This document shows, in pieces, positions 42,847 to 52,605 of a DNA stretch of 64,000 bases. Position 1 is the first letter of the stretch, and every line of letters begins with the position of its first letter. A model generated the notes under the pieces. The model was not told the origin of the DNA. It saw nothing but the letters and a program-made list of their open reading frames with translations, and searched no databases. Both the position numbers and the translations under genes were made by a program. The stretch lies in the NCBI GenBank assembly GCA_047974415.1, contig JBKECH010000054.1, positions 10,758-74,757 of the forward strand, read 5' to 3'. The stretch comes from JBKEAJ01 sp047974415 (GTDB taxonomy: Bacteria; Bacteroidota; Bacteroidia; Bacteroidales; Prolixibacteraceae).

Positions 42847-44172
42847 TTATGTTAATGAGCAGATTAACGTGGTTTGTGTTGTGCTTTCTACTTTTACGTT
42901 TACAAAGTCGCCTTTAGATATATTTGCTTTTGGAAAAACGGCAACTTTGTTTTGGCTAGTGCGTCCGAATAACTGTTCGTCCATTTTTTTTGAAGTCCCT
43001 TCAACTAACACTTCAAAAGTTTTGCCGATCTCATTTTTGTTCCGTTCTTTAGATATTTCATTTTGAAGTGCAATTATCTCTTCAAGCCTTTTGCTTTTAA
43101 TATCTTCGGGGACGTCGTCTTCAAGGCGTTTATGCGCATATGTGCCTGGTCGGAGCGAGTATTTAAACATGAATGCTGTGTCGAAGCCCACTTCTTTCAT
43201 TATTCTCAGCGTGTCGGCGTGGTCTTTGTCTGTTTCGCCAGTAAAGCCACACATTAAGTCGGTGGTGATACTGCATTCTGGCATAATCTCCCGTATCTTA
43301 GATACTCGCTCCAAGTACCATTCAGAGGAGTACTTTCGGTTCATTGTTTTTAGCACATTATTGCTACCTGCCTGTAGGGGTAGGTGGATGTGCTTGCAGA
43401 TGTTGTTGTGTTTTGACATTACAGACAAGAGTTTATTTGTGATGTCTTTGGGGTGCGAGGTAGAAAATCTTATTCTCAGCGAGCTGAACTTGTTAGCGAC
43501 ATCTTCCATGAGGTCGTAAAAACGATATGGTTTTCTTTCCCCCTCTGCTTGATACTTGTATGAATTTACATTTTGTCCTAGTAATGTTATTTCCTTGTAT
43601 CCTTTAGACGAGAGGTCTTGAATCTCGTTGAAAATATCTTGTGGGGCTCTGCTTCTTTCTCGCCCTCGTGTGTATGGAACGATACAATAAGTGCAGAAAT
43701 TATTACAACCTCTCATAATTGACACAAAGCCAGAAATAGTATTTTTATCTATGCGTTGCGGAGTGATATTATCGTAAGTTTCGATTGTCGAGAGCTCTGT
43801 GTTGATAGCTTCTTGCCCATCTGTAGCCTTGTCTATTAAGTAAGGAATATCGCGGTATGCATCTGGTCCTGCAACCAAATCGACAACTTTCTGTTCTATC
43901 AATTCATGCCCGATACGCTCTGCCATACAGCCAATTATCCCTAAAATCATCTTGCTGTTTTGCTTCTTGAGGCTTTTTAGCTCGGCTAAGCGCCCCCATA
44001 CTCGCTTCTCGGCATTGTCGCGCACCGAACAAGTATTTACTAGAATCAAGCTGGCGTCAATAGGGCTACTTGCAAGTTGGTAATTTCTCTCTTCTATCAT
44101 TGCGGCAACAACTTCGCTATCTGCCACATTCATCTGGCATCCATAGGTCTCTATGTAGTATTTTTTTGTCAT
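42847..44172 (-). CDS. miaB: tRNA-2-methylthio-N6-dimethylallyladenosine synthase
   Basis: 441 residues. UPF0004 domain (YGCQMNVADSEVV, three Cys), radical-SAM motif MRGCNNFCTYCIVPYTRG, and a C-terminal TRAM domain (about 375-440). Adds the methylthio group at A37 of tRNAs reading UNN codons. A candidate -7 box TACTTTTG lies 42 bases upstream (44214-44221, minus). Confidence 0.95.
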   Translation of the reverse strand: MTKKYYIETYGCQMNVADSEVVAAMIEERNYQLASSPIDASLILVNTCSVRDNAEKRVWGRLAELKSLKKQNSKMILGIIGCMAERIGHELIEQKVVDLVAGPDAYRDIPYLIDKATDGQEAINTELSTIETYDNITPQRIDKNTISGFVSIMRGCNNFCTYCIVPYTRGRERSRAPQDIFNEIQDLSSKGYKEITLLGQNVNSYKYQAEGERKPYRFYDLMEDVANKFSSLRIRFSTSHPKDITNKLLSVMSKHNNICKHIHLPLQAGSNNVLKTMNRKYSSEWYLERVSKIREIMPECSITTDLMCGFTGETDKDHADTLRIMKEVGFDTAFMFKYSLRPGTYAHKRLEDDVPEDIKSKRLEEIIALQNEISKERNKNEIGKTFEVLVEGTSKKMDEQLFGRTSQNKVAVFPKANISKGDFVNVKVESTTQTTLICSLT

Positions 44173-44284
44173 TATTAGTCAAAATTTGTTCTCTGTGGAA
44201 GAATTTGAACCGACAAAAGTACAAAATAAGCTACAATCTTAATTAAAAAAGATGTCTCTTGGTCAAAAGGCATCTTTGTCGATT

Positions 44285-44341
44285 AACCCGAATTATGCAT
44301 TGAAGCACGCAACAGGAGAGCTAATGCATGTTTCGGGATTA
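44285..44341. repeat. Family B stem-loop repeat, short form (copy 6)
   Basis: Arms CCCGAATTATGCAT and ATGCATGTTTCGGG, two central mismatches. Against copy 3 (CCCAGA/TCTGGG) the pair CCCGAA/TTCGGG changes on both sides, keeping the stem. 14 bases past the stop of the synthase gene. Confidence 0.8.
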
Positions 44342-44354
44342 ATCCCGACTCTAG

Positions 44355-45656
44355 CTAGAAGAGAGACTTAGTCTTATCCAAGACTTCCTGTTCGTTGGGG
44401 TTTATGTTGAAAACAATGTCGGGTTTAAGGTAGTGTAGTTTGTTGTTTTTTGCCATAAGTTTTTCACCACCTCCCGTAATATTGAGCATTATGAGGCTGT
44501 CGGGGAGAACTGTTTTATTTTCTACGGCTTGTTGTAAGGATGCCACAGCCACTGATGATGCTGGATGTATGTCTATGCCTTCGCTCTCCTCAAATAATGC
44601 TGATGCGATTTTTAGTTCATCGTTGTTTATGCTGAATGCCTCGCCGTTGCTATCTTTCAGAGCATCAAACAAACCTCCAGCAACGGAATATGGAGGCTTT
44701 CGGTTTGATAACACTTTGGCAATAATCTCCTCGACCTCCAAACGTGCTTCGACATCGTCCATGTGTGGCAATTCCCTGTCGTTATTCTTCCATGCTTTAT
44801 ACATTGGTAGGAAAGGTGCATTTTGCGAAACCATCAAGCGCATTTTATTAGAGCCATATCTGCCATCTTCGAGAAAACGAAGATTTGCCTCCCACGCTGC
44901 AACGGCTCCTGTACCACTGCCGACAGCTTGGAAATAGTATTCTGGGATTCTGCCAATTGTCGTTACAGCAGAAAGTACAGTGGTGGACATACCATCCCTG
45001 CGAGCTATATTTTTTGCTCCTCCTTCGACAAGAAACATCTTGTCTCTAGCAACGATATTAGACAGATGTATTGCATCGAAATAATCGCCACCACTTTGGG
45101 CTGCAATCAATTTAACACAATTGTTTATGGGGTTATCGAACCAAAGAGCGTCGAGGTTATCTTCGGGTACGCACAGCAACAGGGGAATGTTGTTGTCAGA
45201 ACATACACGTGCAAAAGCTCTTGCTGTATTGCCTGCTGATGCAACAACCAATACCCTATCTTCGTCGTTGCGCATTCTCGCACATACCGTATAGGCCTCT
45301 GTCTCTTTGAACGAACATGTGCTCATGCTTGCGCCTATGACCGGATTGTAGCCACTAAAGCTTATCCACAAGTTGCGTAGACCTAGTCGTTTGGCTAGTC
45401 CTTCGCTCTGATACGATACGGGAGCTGACGAGCCTTCTAAGGTTCTTATTATTGGCAACCAATCAGCAAATTTATAAATGCTAGAATCTGTATTGTTGAT
45501 GCGAAGCTGTTTTTGTTCGTATATAGCTCTTACTAGGCTTGGCTTATCTTCGTTGACAGCATCAAGAGTCCAATAGTTGTCATCAAATATCTTTTTTGTA
45601 AGTACAGACTGCAACTTGTATCTCGTTGGTTCAATATTTAAATTCATCAGCATCAA
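44355..45656 (-). CDS. Cysteate synthase-like PLP enzyme (threonine synthase superfamily)
   Basis: 433 residues. Fold type II PLP protein: the Lys motif is STCSFKETEAYTVCARM, glycine loop VVASAGNTARAFA, and FQAVGSGTGAVAAWEANLR. Length and the SFKExEA motif fit the cysteate synthase branch (O-phosphoserine plus sulfite to L-cysteate) better than ThrC, which has a SFKDR-type motif. In Bacteroidota cysteate can feed sulfonolipid synthesis. Recognised from memory of the family, so plain threonine synthase remains possible. Divergent from an ATP-grasp-like gene. Confidence 0.72.
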   Translation of the reverse strand: MMLMNLNIEPTRYKLQSVLTKKIFDDNYWTLDAVNEDKPSLVRAIYEQKQLRINNTDSSIYKFADWLPIIRTLEGSSAPVSYQSEGLAKRLGLRNLWISFSGYNPVIGASMSTCSFKETEAYTVCARMRNDEDRVLVVASAGNTARAFARVCSDNNIPLLLCVPEDNLDALWFDNPINNCVKLIAAQSGGDYFDAIHLSNIVARDKMFLVEGGAKNIARRDGMSTTVLSAVTTIGRIPEYYFQAVGSGTGAVAAWEANLRFLEDGRYGSNKMRLMVSQNAPFLPMYKAWKNNDRELPHMDDVEARLEVEEIIAKVLSNRKPPYSVAGGLFDALKDSNGEAFSINNDELKIASALFEESEGIDIHPASSVAVASLQQAVENKTVLPDSLIMLNITGGGEKLMAKNNKLHYLKPDIVFNINPNEQEVLDKTKSLF

Positions 45657-45687
45657 TATTAAAAAAGTGTCTAATTTTATGAATGCG

Positions 45688-45695
45688 CAAAAGTA
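45688..45695 (-). promoter_or_regulatory. Candidate -7 box for the cysteate synthase-like gene
   Basis: TACTTTTG on the minus strand, 31 bases before the start codon. Confidence 0.45.
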
Positions 45696-45807
45696 AGATT
45701 TTTTTACGTCTTCAAGAAGCTACTTAGGTTCGGAAATCAAAAATTGTATCCATTTGTACTGAACTATTGGAATGATATGTATATTTGCATTTGATTTGTC
45801 ATTAGCA

Positions 45808-47001
45808 ATGAATAATGTTTTCCTTTTTGATCCTACCTGCGAGATGGCAATAGCCAACTCCTCGCCATATTATCAACCACCACAAAATATAGTCCATTTT
45901 ACGGAGCAACTGTCTTGGCTGCCATCGCTGCTTGCCGATTCTTCCGACTACCTCATATCAAAACACCCTTATAGCGACCGTTTTGTAGATGCCTTGATGG
46001 ACCTGAGGCGTAACCTGCCCAGAATTGTAGAAGAAGGGCAGCAATATAATTTTCAACGCTTTATTCCTTGGGGCTGGAGTCCGATGATACATCACAAATA
46101 TAAGAGTATTAAGCAGATGTGCGATGATGCTTTCTTTAGAATGCCAAACTCCCAATGGAATCCCGAAGTGCAGAAGTACTACGAACGAACGTTTGCGCTG
46201 ACTGTTTGCAAGGAATTGATAAATATTGATATGCATAAGGACGGTCTTATTGCGCAAGACGAATTGCCCATTGTTGTGCGAAGCATTACAGAGTTTGACG
46301 AGATGCTGAAACGTATGCACAAAGCCATGATAAAGTTGCCCCTTAGTTCGTCGGGGAGGGGAGTGCTGAAAGTAGATACCTCTAGCATTACAGAAAACGA
46401 ACGAGGGCGTGTAAAGAAAATGATAGAAGCTCAGTCTTATATTATGCTTGAAAAATACTTAAACATAAAAGCTGAATTTGGAATGCTATTCTCATATTTT
46501 GAGGGAGAAGGACTGAAGTTTCACGGCTTCTCTTTTACTAAGACAAATAATGGACGATACTGTGGTAATTTAGTGAATAGAACACCCCCTAGCCTTAGCA
46601 ATAGTCTCTTGGAGGGAGTGCGACAGGAGCTCGTGCCAGCACTTACGACTCAGTTTAAAAAACACAATCTTTTTGATGCATACAATGGATACTTTGGCGT
46701 GGATGCATGTATTTATAATGAGAATGGGAGCCTGAAAATAAATCCCTGCATGGAGATTAATCTTAGGATGACAATGGGGCATATAGCTTTGGCATTGACA
46801 GAACTACTTGCAAAAACAAGCCAAGGAGAGTTTGGAATTTACGGAGGAAAAAATTTTGAGTACTTTTGCGCCCAAATGCGAAATGTAAAGCCATTGATCA
46901 TATCAGACAGAAAAATAGTATCAGGTTTTGTGTCGCTCTCTCCAGAAAGTAACAAGGCAAGGTCAGGAGCATACCTGATAGTCGATAGAAACAGGAATTA
47001 A
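45808..47001 (+). CDS. ATP-grasp-like protein of unknown substrate
   Basis: 397 residues from MNNVFLFDPTCEMAIANSS; the frame is open 12 codons earlier. An ATP-grasp signature is visible: IKLPLSSSGRGVLKVD (nucleotide-binding Lys and Gly-rich loop, about 190-205), SYIMLEKYLNI, and the metal-binding end GYFGVDACIY..NPCMEINLRMTMG (about 300-330). Such enzymes join a carboxylate to an amine or thiol through acyl-phosphate. Substrate unknown. Divergent from the cysteate synthase-like gene (151 bases) and 30 bases upstream of DUF445. Confidence 0.68.
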   Translation: MNNVFLFDPTCEMAIANSSPYYQPPQNIVHFTEQLSWLPSLLADSSDYLISKHPYSDRFVDALMDLRRNLPRIVEEGQQYNFQRFIPWGWSPMIHHKYKSIKQMCDDAFFRMPNSQWNPEVQKYYERTFALTVCKELINIDMHKDGLIAQDELPIVVRSITEFDEMLKRMHKAMIKLPLSSSGRGVLKVDTSSITENERGRVKKMIEAQSYIMLEKYLNIKAEFGMLFSYFEGEGLKFHGFSFTKTNNGRYCGNLVNRTPPSLSNSLLEGVRQELVPALTTQFKKHNLFDAYNGYFGVDACIYNENGSLKINPCMEINLRMTMGHIALALTELLAKTSQGEFGIYGGKNFEYFCAQMRNVKPLIISDRKIVSGFVSLSPESNKARSGAYLIVDRNRN

Positions 47002-47031
47002 TGTACAAAGTAAAAAAATAGAATTATTGAA

Positions 47032-47643
47032 ATGAAGGAATTTAATTGGATGTTTGTAATTATTCCCGTGGTTGGGGCACTGATAGGCTATGTAACCAAT
47101 TACATAGCCGTGAAGATGCTATTCCATCCTCGCAAGCCCATTAATATACTAGGGTTGAAGATACAGGGAATCTTCGTAAAAAGACAGAAGGCTATAGCAC
47201 AAAGCATCGCCAGAATGGTGGACAAGGAGCTATTCTCAGCGCAAGATGTGAAAAACATGATAGTCGATGCAGAAAACCTAGACGCCTTTAATAACTTATT
47301 GTCCGAACATGTTGATAATTTCATTGACAATAAATTGCAAACAGCTTTCCCGATGTTGTCCTTATTTCTTACTGGAAGCACCAAAGATAAAATAAAAGAC
47401 ATTTTTAATGAAGAGATAAAAATACTGCTCCCAGATGTGGGCGAGAAGTTAGCCGACCAACTAGGAGCAAAAATAGACATCGAGAAATTGGTGCAAGAAA
47501 GAGTAGAGAACTTCTCAGTGGCAAAACTAGAAGACATGCTTTGGTCGGTGCTTAGCAATGAGTTTCGATTTATAGAAGTGATTGGAGCAGTGTTGGGATT
47601 AATAATAGGAGTGGTGCAAGTTGCAATACTAGTGTTTTTATAA
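47032..47643 (+). CDS. DUF445 membrane protein
   Basis: 203 residues. Membrane helices at both ends (VVGALIGYVTNYIAVKMLF; VIGAVLGLIIGVVQVAILVFL) with a soluble helical middle. The TNYIAVKMLFHPRKP motif identifies DUF445/YheB-like proteins. Function unknown. Cotranscribed with the ATP-grasp-like gene. Confidence 0.82.
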   Translation: MKEFNWMFVIIPVVGALIGYVTNYIAVKMLFHPRKPINILGLKIQGIFVKRQKAIAQSIARMVDKELFSAQDVKNMIVDAENLDAFNNLLSEHVDNFIDNKLQTAFPMLSLFLTGSTKDKIKDIFNEEIKILLPDVGEKLADQLGAKIDIEKLVQERVENFSVAKLEDMLWSVLSNEFRFIEVIGAVLGLIIGVVQVAILVFL

Positions 47644-47750
47644 AAAATCCCATGCAACACAAGTCCAAGCCAAATATTCTTTGTCACCGAAGACCTAAAA
47701 TATCATAAACCGTTGGATAGCCTTGTTTATTCAGCATAAAACATAAAATC

Positions 47751-48887
47751 ATGAAGCAGATTGTAAGCGGATTCAAATTAGCAATAAGCACTTCGATATT
47801 TTTTGTAATAACAGTGTCGTTTATCAGTTCGTGTTCTGCACAAAGGACGACAACAGTAAGAGCTAATAGTGCAGATATAAGCGATAACCTCGACCTCAAG
47901 GCAGTAGCGTCGATATTTGGAGATAGCCAAGACCTCGAGGACTTTGAGTATAGACTGAATGACCCAGAAAACAGAATTTCAAACCTCGACCTCAATCGAG
48001 ATGGATATGTAGACTATTTGCGAGTGCTAGAAACGGCCGAAAGAGACGCCCATGTTATTGCAATTCAAGCCGTGTTGGGCGAAGATTTCTATCAAGATGT
48101 TGCAAGTATAGATGTACAACGCGAAAATAACAATAGAACAGTGGTGCAAATAGTTGGAGATCCTTACATCTATGGTACAAACTATATTTACGAGCCCGCA
48201 TACGTCAGTACCCCTCACTTCTTCTCATTGTTCTGGTCGCCAGGTTATGTTGCTTGGAACTCTAGCTTCTATTGGGGCTTTTATCCTCGATATTATACAG
48301 CATGGAGACCTTCTCCTGTGCCAATATACAGAAAAAATGTGTATGTAAACATAAATGTACATAACTCCTATCACTACACCAATGTACGCAGAAGCTCCAG
48401 ATGTGCTGATATGCATAGAAACTCTGCCAGAAACGACTACGCATCAAGAAACCCCGAGCGCTCTTTTAGCTCGCGAAATTCAGGCATTAGCAATAGAAAC
48501 GAATTGACAAGAACAGCAAGCTCAAGGTCTAGTACCTCGCGTTCAGGAGCCGTCAGTTCAGGCAGTCGCTCATCTTCCTCAAGAGGCTCAGGTACACGAG
48601 CCACCAATTCATCGTCGCGTAGTCGCTCATCGTCGGGAGTAGTAAGAAGTTCGGGCAGCCGTTCATCGTCACGTAGCTCAGGTACACGAGCAACAGGCAG
48701 TCGTTCATCCTCCTCAAGAGGCTCAGGTACACGAGCGACCAACTCATCATCGGGAGCAGTAAGAAGCTCAGGTAGTCGCTCTTCGTCATCAAACCGAAGT
48801 AGTGGCGCTCGCCCCAGCTCATCAAGCTCGAGGTCCTCGGGAAGTCGTCCGTCTAGCTCTTCCTCTTCAAGAACCAGATCTAGGTGA
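47751..48887 (+). CDS. Secreted protein with a long Arg/Ser-rich tail
   Basis: 378 residues. Signal/lipoprotein-like N-terminus (VSFISSCSAQ). Residues 45-130 form a compact domain with a calcium-loop-like DLNRDGYVDYLRV. A Tyr/Trp-rich middle (140-210) follows, and residues about 215-378 are nearly all Ser, Arg and Gly in imperfect units (SSGSRSSSS, RGSGTRATNSSS). The tail DNA is internally repetitive, and ORFs on its opposite strand are artefacts. Function not known. Its stop is 1 base from aroC, suggesting coupling. Confidence 0.7.
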   Translation: MKQIVSGFKLAISTSIFFVITVSFISSCSAQRTTTVRANSADISDNLDLKAVASIFGDSQDLEDFEYRLNDPENRISNLDLNRDGYVDYLRVLETAERDAHVIAIQAVLGEDFYQDVASIDVQRENNNRTVVQIVGDPYIYGTNYIYEPAYVSTPHFFSLFWSPGYVAWNSSFYWGFYPRYYTAWRPSPVPIYRKNVYVNINVHNSYHYTNVRRSSRCADMHRNSARNDYASRNPERSFSSRNSGISNRNELTRTASSRSSTSRSGAVSSGSRSSSSRGSGTRATNSSSRSRSSSGVVRSSGSRSSSRSSGTRATGSRSSSSRGSGTRATNSSSGAVRSSGSRSSSSNRSSGARPSSSSSRSSGSRPSSSSSSRTRSR

Positions 48888-48888
48888 T

Positions 48889-49959
48889 ATGAATACTTTT
48901 GGCAATATATTTAGACTGAGTACTTTCGGGGAGTCACATGGATTAGGACTTGGTGGAGTAATTGACGGATGCCCAGCGGGACTAGAAGTCGACGTAGACT
49001 TCATTCAGCAAGAGCTAAACAGACGAAAGCCTGGGCAGAGCCATATTACCACACCTCGGAAGGAAGACGACAAAGTAGAAATACTTTCAGGTATTTTCAA
49101 TGGTAAAACAACAGGTACGCCCATAGGTTTTGTTGTCTACAATCAGAATCAGAGATCAAAAGATTACGAAAACATCAAAAAAGTATATCGTCCGTCGCAC
49201 GCCGATTATACCTATGATAAAAAATACGGTATTCGCGACTATCGAGGAGGTGGGCGCTCGTCGGCACGCGAAACCATAGCAAGGGTAGTAGGGGGAGCAA
49301 TAGCCAAGCAGTTGCTAAAAAAGCTTGGGGTCGAGGTTTATGCCTATGTTTCGCAGGTACATAATGTCACTCTAAATAAAGTTATTACAGAATTGGATAC
49401 TAGCGACATAGAAGCCAATATTGTGAGGTGTCCCGATGAAAATACTGCCAACAAGATGATTACAAAAATTGAAGATGTAACGAAAAAACACGAAACCGTG
49501 GGTGGGGTGATTACTGGAGTGGCAAAAGGAGTACCAGCTGGATGGGGCGAACCTGTATTCGATAAACTGCACGCTCGTTTAGGTTTTGCGATGCTAGGAA
49601 TAAATGCAGCCAAAGGATTTGAAATAGGCGCAGGTTTTAGTGTAGCACATATGTACGGTTCGGAACACAATGATATTTTTGCCAACAAAGACGGCAGGAT
49701 TCGTACGTTGACAAACAACTCGGGCGGAGTGCAGGGAGGAATATCCAACGGCGAGAGTATATATTTTAAAGTGGCATTTAAGCCTATTGCAACGCTACTG
49801 AAAAAACAAAAAAGTGTAAATTCCGATGGCGAAGAAATAGAAATTACTCCCAAAGGACGACACGACGCTTGTGTGCTGCCAAGGGCTGTTCCCATAGTAG
49901 AGGCAATGACAGCCCTTGTGCTTGCAGATGCATATTTGGAGCAAAAACGAAACAGCTAA
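48889..49959 (+). CDS. aroC: Chorismate synthase
   Basis: 356 residues from MNTFGNIFRLSTFGESHG; upstream in-frame codons overlap the Arg/Ser tail and were rejected. Motifs GCPAGLEVD, GYRGGGRSSARETIARVVGG-type RGGGRSSARETIA, and GRHDACVLPRAVPIVEAM. Last shikimate step, needing reduced FMN. Confidence 0.95.
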   Translation: MNTFGNIFRLSTFGESHGLGLGGVIDGCPAGLEVDVDFIQQELNRRKPGQSHITTPRKEDDKVEILSGIFNGKTTGTPIGFVVYNQNQRSKDYENIKKVYRPSHADYTYDKKYGIRDYRGGGRSSARETIARVVGGAIAKQLLKKLGVEVYAYVSQVHNVTLNKVITELDTSDIEANIVRCPDENTANKMITKIEDVTKKHETVGGVITGVAKGVPAGWGEPVFDKLHARLGFAMLGINAAKGFEIGAGFSVAHMYGSEHNDIFANKDGRIRTLTNNSGGVQGGISNGESIYFKVAFKPIATLLKKQKSVNSDGEEIEITPKGRHDACVLPRAVPIVEAMTALVLADAYLEQKRNS

Positions 49960-50025
49960 GCTGGATAAATCGCTCTAATTACCCAAAATGTTAGTCTCTA
50001 TAATAATAAGCACAAAAGAAAGCGT

Positions 50026-50033
50026 TATATTTG
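50026..50033 (+). promoter_or_regulatory. Candidate -7 box for argS
   Basis: TATATTTG, 25 bases upstream of the argS ATG. Confidence 0.5.
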
Positions 50034-50058
50034 CAAATTGTCAAATTACACACAAAGA

Positions 50059-51843
50059 ATGATATTAGAAGAAAACTTAAAAGAAAGTGTCTGTGGAGCA
50101 GCTAGAGTATTGTACAACACAGAAATAGATATAAATTCACTTCAAATACAAGAAACCCGCAAGGAGTTTGACGGCGAGCTGACACTTGTAACCTTCCCCC
50201 TTATACGCATTCTGAAACAGAAACCCGAAGAGATAGGAAATGCATTAGGACATTATCTTGTTGAAAACATTGATTCGATAAAAGCGTTTAACGTAGTAAA
50301 AGGTTTTTTGAATGTTTCCTTCGAGGATAGCATATGGCACTCACAGCTTGCAGATATCTTGTCGGACGACAATTATGGAAATAAGGAGATAACAGACTCT
50401 TTTAACAATATAATGGTGGAGTTTTCATCTCCAAACACCAATAAACCGCTACACTTAGGGCATATCAGAAATAATTTGCTTGGCGACAGCATTTGTAGAA
50501 TTTTAAAAGCCAATGGTAATAAGGTAATAAGAACTAATATTGTAAACGACAGAGGTATACATATTTGTAAGTCTATGTATGCATGGATGAAATATGGCAA
50601 TGGTGAAACACCTCAAAGCGCAGGCAAGAAAGGCGACCATTTAGTTGGCGATTACTATGTGAAATTCGATGCCGAGTATAAACGTGAGCTTACAGAGCTC
50701 AAGTCCAACGGTATGAGCGAGGATGAATCTGCCGAAAATACCGAGTCTATGAAGGCTGTTCGCGAATTGCTTCGTAAATGGGAGGGTAAAGACCCTGAAG
50801 TTTATGCTCTTTGGCAAAAAATGAATGCTTGGGTATATGAAGGTTTTGACAAAACATATCAGAAGTTAGGTATAACTTTTGATAAGATATACTATGAATC
50901 GGACACCTATCTTGAGGGTAAAGACGAAGTAATTAGAGGCTTGCATGAAGGGCTTTTTGTAAAGCACAGCGATGGCTCGGTATGGGCAAATCTCGAAGCA
51001 GAAGGACTTGACCAAAAAATACTACTTCGTTCCGACGGCACTTCTGTTTATATGACTCAAGATATAGGCACTGCAAAATTACGCTATCAAGATTATAAAA
51101 TAAACAAGATGGTTTATGTGGTTGGCAATGAGCAAGATTACCATTTTAAGGTATTGTCTATATTACTTAACAAGCTTGGTTTTGAGTGGGGAAGTTCGTT
51201 GTTTCATTTTTCTTATGGAATGGTTGAATTGCCACATGGAAAGATGAAATCTCGCGAAGGAACGGTAGTTGATGCCGACGATCTTATGGAGGAGATGATA
51301 AAGGTTGCCAAGGCAACATCCGACGAACTAGGTAAACTTGAAGGATTGTCCGAGGAAGAAGCTTATAAAACTTACGAAATGATAGCCTTAGGAGCGTTGA
51401 AGTATTTTATATTAAAAGTCGACCCCAAGAAAAAAATGATGTTCAATCCTACCGAATCTATTGACTTTAACGGAAATACAGGACCATTTATCCAGTATAC
51501 CTATGCTCGTATTTGCTCAGTATTGCGCAAGGCAGAAGAAATGAATATCAGCAACAATCCTTCTCATAAAACACTTGAAGAGAAAGAAAAAATGCTAATA
51601 GTTATGCTGACTAGATATGCAAACATAATTAACGAAGCCGCATTAAGTTATAGCCCTGCTCTTATAGCCAACTATTGTTACGACGTGGCAAAAGCATTTA
51701 ACGCTTTTTATCATGACTACTCAATTTTGAATGTAGACGACAATGATATTAAGATCTTTAGAATCAGTTTGTCGAAAGCAACGGGAAATGTGCTGAAATC
51801 AGGAATGAACCTCCTGGGTATAATGATGCCCGAGCGAATGTAG
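50059..51843 (+). CDS. argS: Arginyl-tRNA synthetase
   Basis: 594 residues from ATG at 50059 (MILEENLKESV); a TTG seven codons earlier lies too close to the promoter box. N-terminal Add-1 domain, HIGH-like FSSPNTNKPLHLGHIRNN, KMSK-like HGKMKSREG, and anticodon domain ending ISLSKATGNVLKSGMNLLGI. Charges tRNA-Arg. Confidence 0.95.
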   Translation: MILEENLKESVCGAARVLYNTEIDINSLQIQETRKEFDGELTLVTFPLIRILKQKPEEIGNALGHYLVENIDSIKAFNVVKGFLNVSFEDSIWHSQLADILSDDNYGNKEITDSFNNIMVEFSSPNTNKPLHLGHIRNNLLGDSICRILKANGNKVIRTNIVNDRGIHICKSMYAWMKYGNGETPQSAGKKGDHLVGDYYVKFDAEYKRELTELKSNGMSEDESAENTESMKAVRELLRKWEGKDPEVYALWQKMNAWVYEGFDKTYQKLGITFDKIYYESDTYLEGKDEVIRGLHEGLFVKHSDGSVWANLEAEGLDQKILLRSDGTSVYMTQDIGTAKLRYQDYKINKMVYVVGNEQDYHFKVLSILLNKLGFEWGSSLFHFSYGMVELPHGKMKSREGTVVDADDLMEEMIKVAKATSDELGKLEGLSEEEAYKTYEMIALGALKYFILKVDPKKKMMFNPTESIDFNGNTGPFIQYTYARICSVLRKAEEMNISNNPSHKTLEEKEKMLIVMLTRYANIINEAALSYSPALIANYCYDVAKAFNAFYHDYSILNVDDNDIKIFRISLSKATGNVLKSGMNLLGIMMPERM

Positions 51844-51972
51844 ATTAAATGATCTATATTTTACAAATAAAAAAATAATTAAAACAGCTTTTGGCAGATT
51901 TGGTGTCACGCTCAAGCATGTGGCATTTAAGTGTTAGTCAATAAGTTGTATTGAAATATAAAATTTAAAAAA

Positions 51973-52554
51973 ATGTTGAACTTAGTACTATTTGGACCTC
52001 CCGGAGCGGGAAAAGGCACACAAGCGGAATTTGTAAAAGAAAATGAGACTCTGATACACCTTTCAACAGGAGATATTCTGAGAAATGAAATATCGCAGGG
52101 AACAGAACTCGGACTTGAAGCAAAAAAATGGATGGACGCAGGAAATCTTGTCCCAGATGCAGTTGTTATTGGGATGATTAAGAATATCATAGAAACTAAT
52201 TCCGATGCCAATGGTTTTATCTTCGATGGTTTCCCTCGCACTGTGGCACAAGCTGAAGCTCTTGATATTATGCTAGAAAGTATGAATATCCCTATTTCAG
52301 GAATAGTGTCGCTAGAGGTTGCTGAAAAAGAACTTGTTAATAGACTTGTTGCGAGGGGGCGCATATCAGGTAGAGCAGACGACCAAAACGAGTCGGTAAT
52401 TGCAAACCGTATTTCTGTTTACACCAAAAATACCATGCCCCTATTGGATTACTATAAAAATCAAGAAAAGCATTTTGGTGTTGATGGTATTGGCACAATA
52501 GAGGAGATTGCTACTCGTGTGAAAGAAGCAATTAAACGAATTAAGAGTAGGTAG
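51973..52554 (+). CDS. adk: Adenylate kinase
   Basis: 193 residues, short-lid form. P-loop LFGPPGAGKGTQAEFVKEN, NMP lid HLSTGDILRNEI, FDGFPRTVAQAEAL, and lid RLVARGRISGRADD. Equilibrates ATP, ADP and AMP. First of adk-obg. Confidence 0.96.
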   Translation: MLNLVLFGPPGAGKGTQAEFVKENETLIHLSTGDILRNEISQGTELGLEAKKWMDAGNLVPDAVVIGMIKNIIETNSDANGFIFDGFPRTVAQAEALDIMLESMNIPISGIVSLEVAEKELVNRLVARGRISGRADDQNESVIANRISVYTKNTMPLLDYYKNQEKHFGVDGIGTIEEIATRVKEAIKRIKSR

Positions 52555-52605
52555 TTAGTGTTTTTGAGCTTTTCACGTAAAAAGCTTTTACCTTATAGAA
52601 TAAAT

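Noticed and set aside
44355..45656. Plain threonine synthase (thrC) as the name
   Set aside because: The Lys motif SFKETEA and overall pattern fit cysteate synthase-like proteins better, though the superfamily is the same.
48437..48825. Opposite-strand ORFs rich in Leu, Glu and Arg
   Set aside because: By-products of the Ser/Arg codon repeats in the secreted protein gene.
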